64,000 bases of DNA, taken from NCBI GenBank assembly GCA_964057225.1, contig OZ059900.1:18925638-18989637 (forward strand), given 5' to 3'. The stretch is from Auanema rhodensis (lineage: Eukaryota; Nematoda; Chromadorea; Rhabditida; Rhabditidae). Shown piece by piece: positions 63,301 through 64,000 of the stretch (within the stretch, counting starts at the first letter, position 1; the number at the start of each line of letters is the position of its first letter). A program made the position numbers and the translations under genes. The notes below the pieces were generated by a model. That model was not told the DNA's origin and searched no databases. It worked only from the letters and a program-made list of their open reading frames with translations.

Positions 63301-64000
63301 GAACACATGAAATCGTAAGTCAAAACCTTGTTTACAGCGAAATTTCCAAAATCTGGTTTTCCAGCATAATAAAATATTTCTCATGGGAAATACTGTGTTT
63401 TTGTATTTTTCTAGTGTTCAGCATGTAAAATGCTTCATTTTAGTATGTAACACGCTGAAATTCGTTGCATTTGACGACTCATATGAACAAAAATCGATTT
63501 AATCAATATTAGCCATAAGGGGCGTGCCCTCAGAATATGCTAATTTCCTTAATTTTCTAACCCCTGTTTTTTTGTCGTGAAAGTGGAACTAGACGTTGTA
63601 CGAACAATTTTGAGCTAAGTTTCATTGACATTGCATGAGTTTGAACACATGAAATCGTAAGTCAAAACCTTGTTTACAGCGAAATTTCCAAAAACTGGTT
63701 TTCCAGCATAATAAAATATTTCTCATGGGAAATACTGTGTTTTTGTTTTTTTCTAGTGTTCAGCATGTAAAATGCTTCATTTTAGTATGTAACACGCAGA
63801 AATTCGTTGCATTTGACGACTCATATGAACAAAAATCGATTTAATCATTATTAGCCATAAGGGGCGTGCCCTCAGAATATGCTAATTTCCTTAATTTTCT
63901 AACCCCTGTTTTTTTGTCGTGAAAGTGGAACTAGACGTTGTACGAACAATTTTGAGCTAGGTTTCATTGACATTGCATGAGTTTGAACACATGAAATCGT
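60341..64000 (-). repeat. Right-edge inverted satellite with short-period reuse of the CGCAGAAATT monomer
   Basis: CGCAGAAATT followed by AATCATTATTAG occurs at 61401, 62427 and 63795, spaced 1026 and 1368 bp (three and four monomers). Each is preceded on the left by a monomer with CTAAGTTT and TTTGTTTTTTT. The first instance has a lengthened T tract (near 61350). AATGTTTCATTT marks monomers near 60350, 61720 and 62747. Private changes are AAGGAGCGTG at 61809, CATGAATTTG near 61925 and AAAATCTGG near 63349. The last monomer is cut by the window edge. Confidence 0.8.

Larger units (their letters stand above)
43605..64000 (-). repeat. 342-bp satellite array, inverted arm (58 monomers plus two partials)
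   Basis: From 43605 the same monomer reads in reverse complement. The reversed start (GCGAAATTT on the + strand) recurs at 43841, 44183, 44525 and so on to 63681. That is 19840 bp, equal to 58 x 342 plus 4, the extra four bases being A8 (here T8) tracts near 55360, 59465, 60490 and 61175. Recurring variants include some shared with the forward arm (CTTAGC, CAAGGG, TTGTTTG, CTTTGACGAC, AAAACAA) and some I saw only here: GAATATACTAAT, GAACCAAAATCG, GTCAAACCCTTG, CGCAGAAATT, AATCATTATTAG and AGCATGATAAAA (+ strand). The array runs off the right edge. No gene or unrelated insertion was found. Confidence 0.98.

Noticed and set aside
1-64000. CRISPR array or bacterial repeat region
   Set aside because: The whole 342-bp unit repeats with no short repeat/unique spacer pattern, and there are no adjacent genes.

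Overview
The window is satellite DNA from end to end. I find no gene, RNA gene, transposon, CRISPR array or unique sequence in 64 kb. One AT-rich monomer (342 bp, about 34% GC counted in the copy at 342-683) repeats head to tail about 187 times. This is typical of constitutive heterochromatin (centromeric, pericentromeric or subtelomeric) on a eukaryotic chromosome read with long reads. No flanking unique sequence or taxon-specific motif identifies the species, and I do not recognise the monomer.

Layout. (1) 1-43550: forward array of 127 complete monomers plus a 128th cut after 118 bp. (2) 43551-43604: a 54-bp linker, 46 of 54 bases A, with CAG triplets. (3) 43605-64000: the same satellite in the opposite orientation: a 237-bp partial monomer at the junction, 58 complete monomers, and a 319-bp partial cut by the window edge. 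The orientation switch is the one real structural landmark.

The monomers are nearly identical and differ mostly at a set of recurring diagnostic sites. Following these sites shows nested higher-order organisation: 4- and 2-monomer units at the left edge, 5-monomer units near 12-15 kb and 32-35 kb, a 3-monomer duplication near 15.4-16.8 kb, a dispersed 12/10-monomer duplication (16.4-20.5 and 25.0-28.4 kb), a tandem 13-monomer duplication of 4446 bp (33857-42748), and on the inverted side 3-monomer and 12-monomer (4104 bp) duplications. The pattern fits repeated unequal exchange or amplification at several scales. The two arms share some linked variants but also carry private ones, so the inverted arm is not a mirror copy of the adjacent forward arm.

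Short open frames occur (a recurrent 69-codon minus-strand frame and an 85-codon frame across the junction). Each results from satellite variants that happen to remove a stop codon, so I do not call them genes. Within the monomer the notable constant elements are a GC-rich imperfect dyad, several short palindromes and two A-rich tracts exactly 171 bp (half a monomer) apart.
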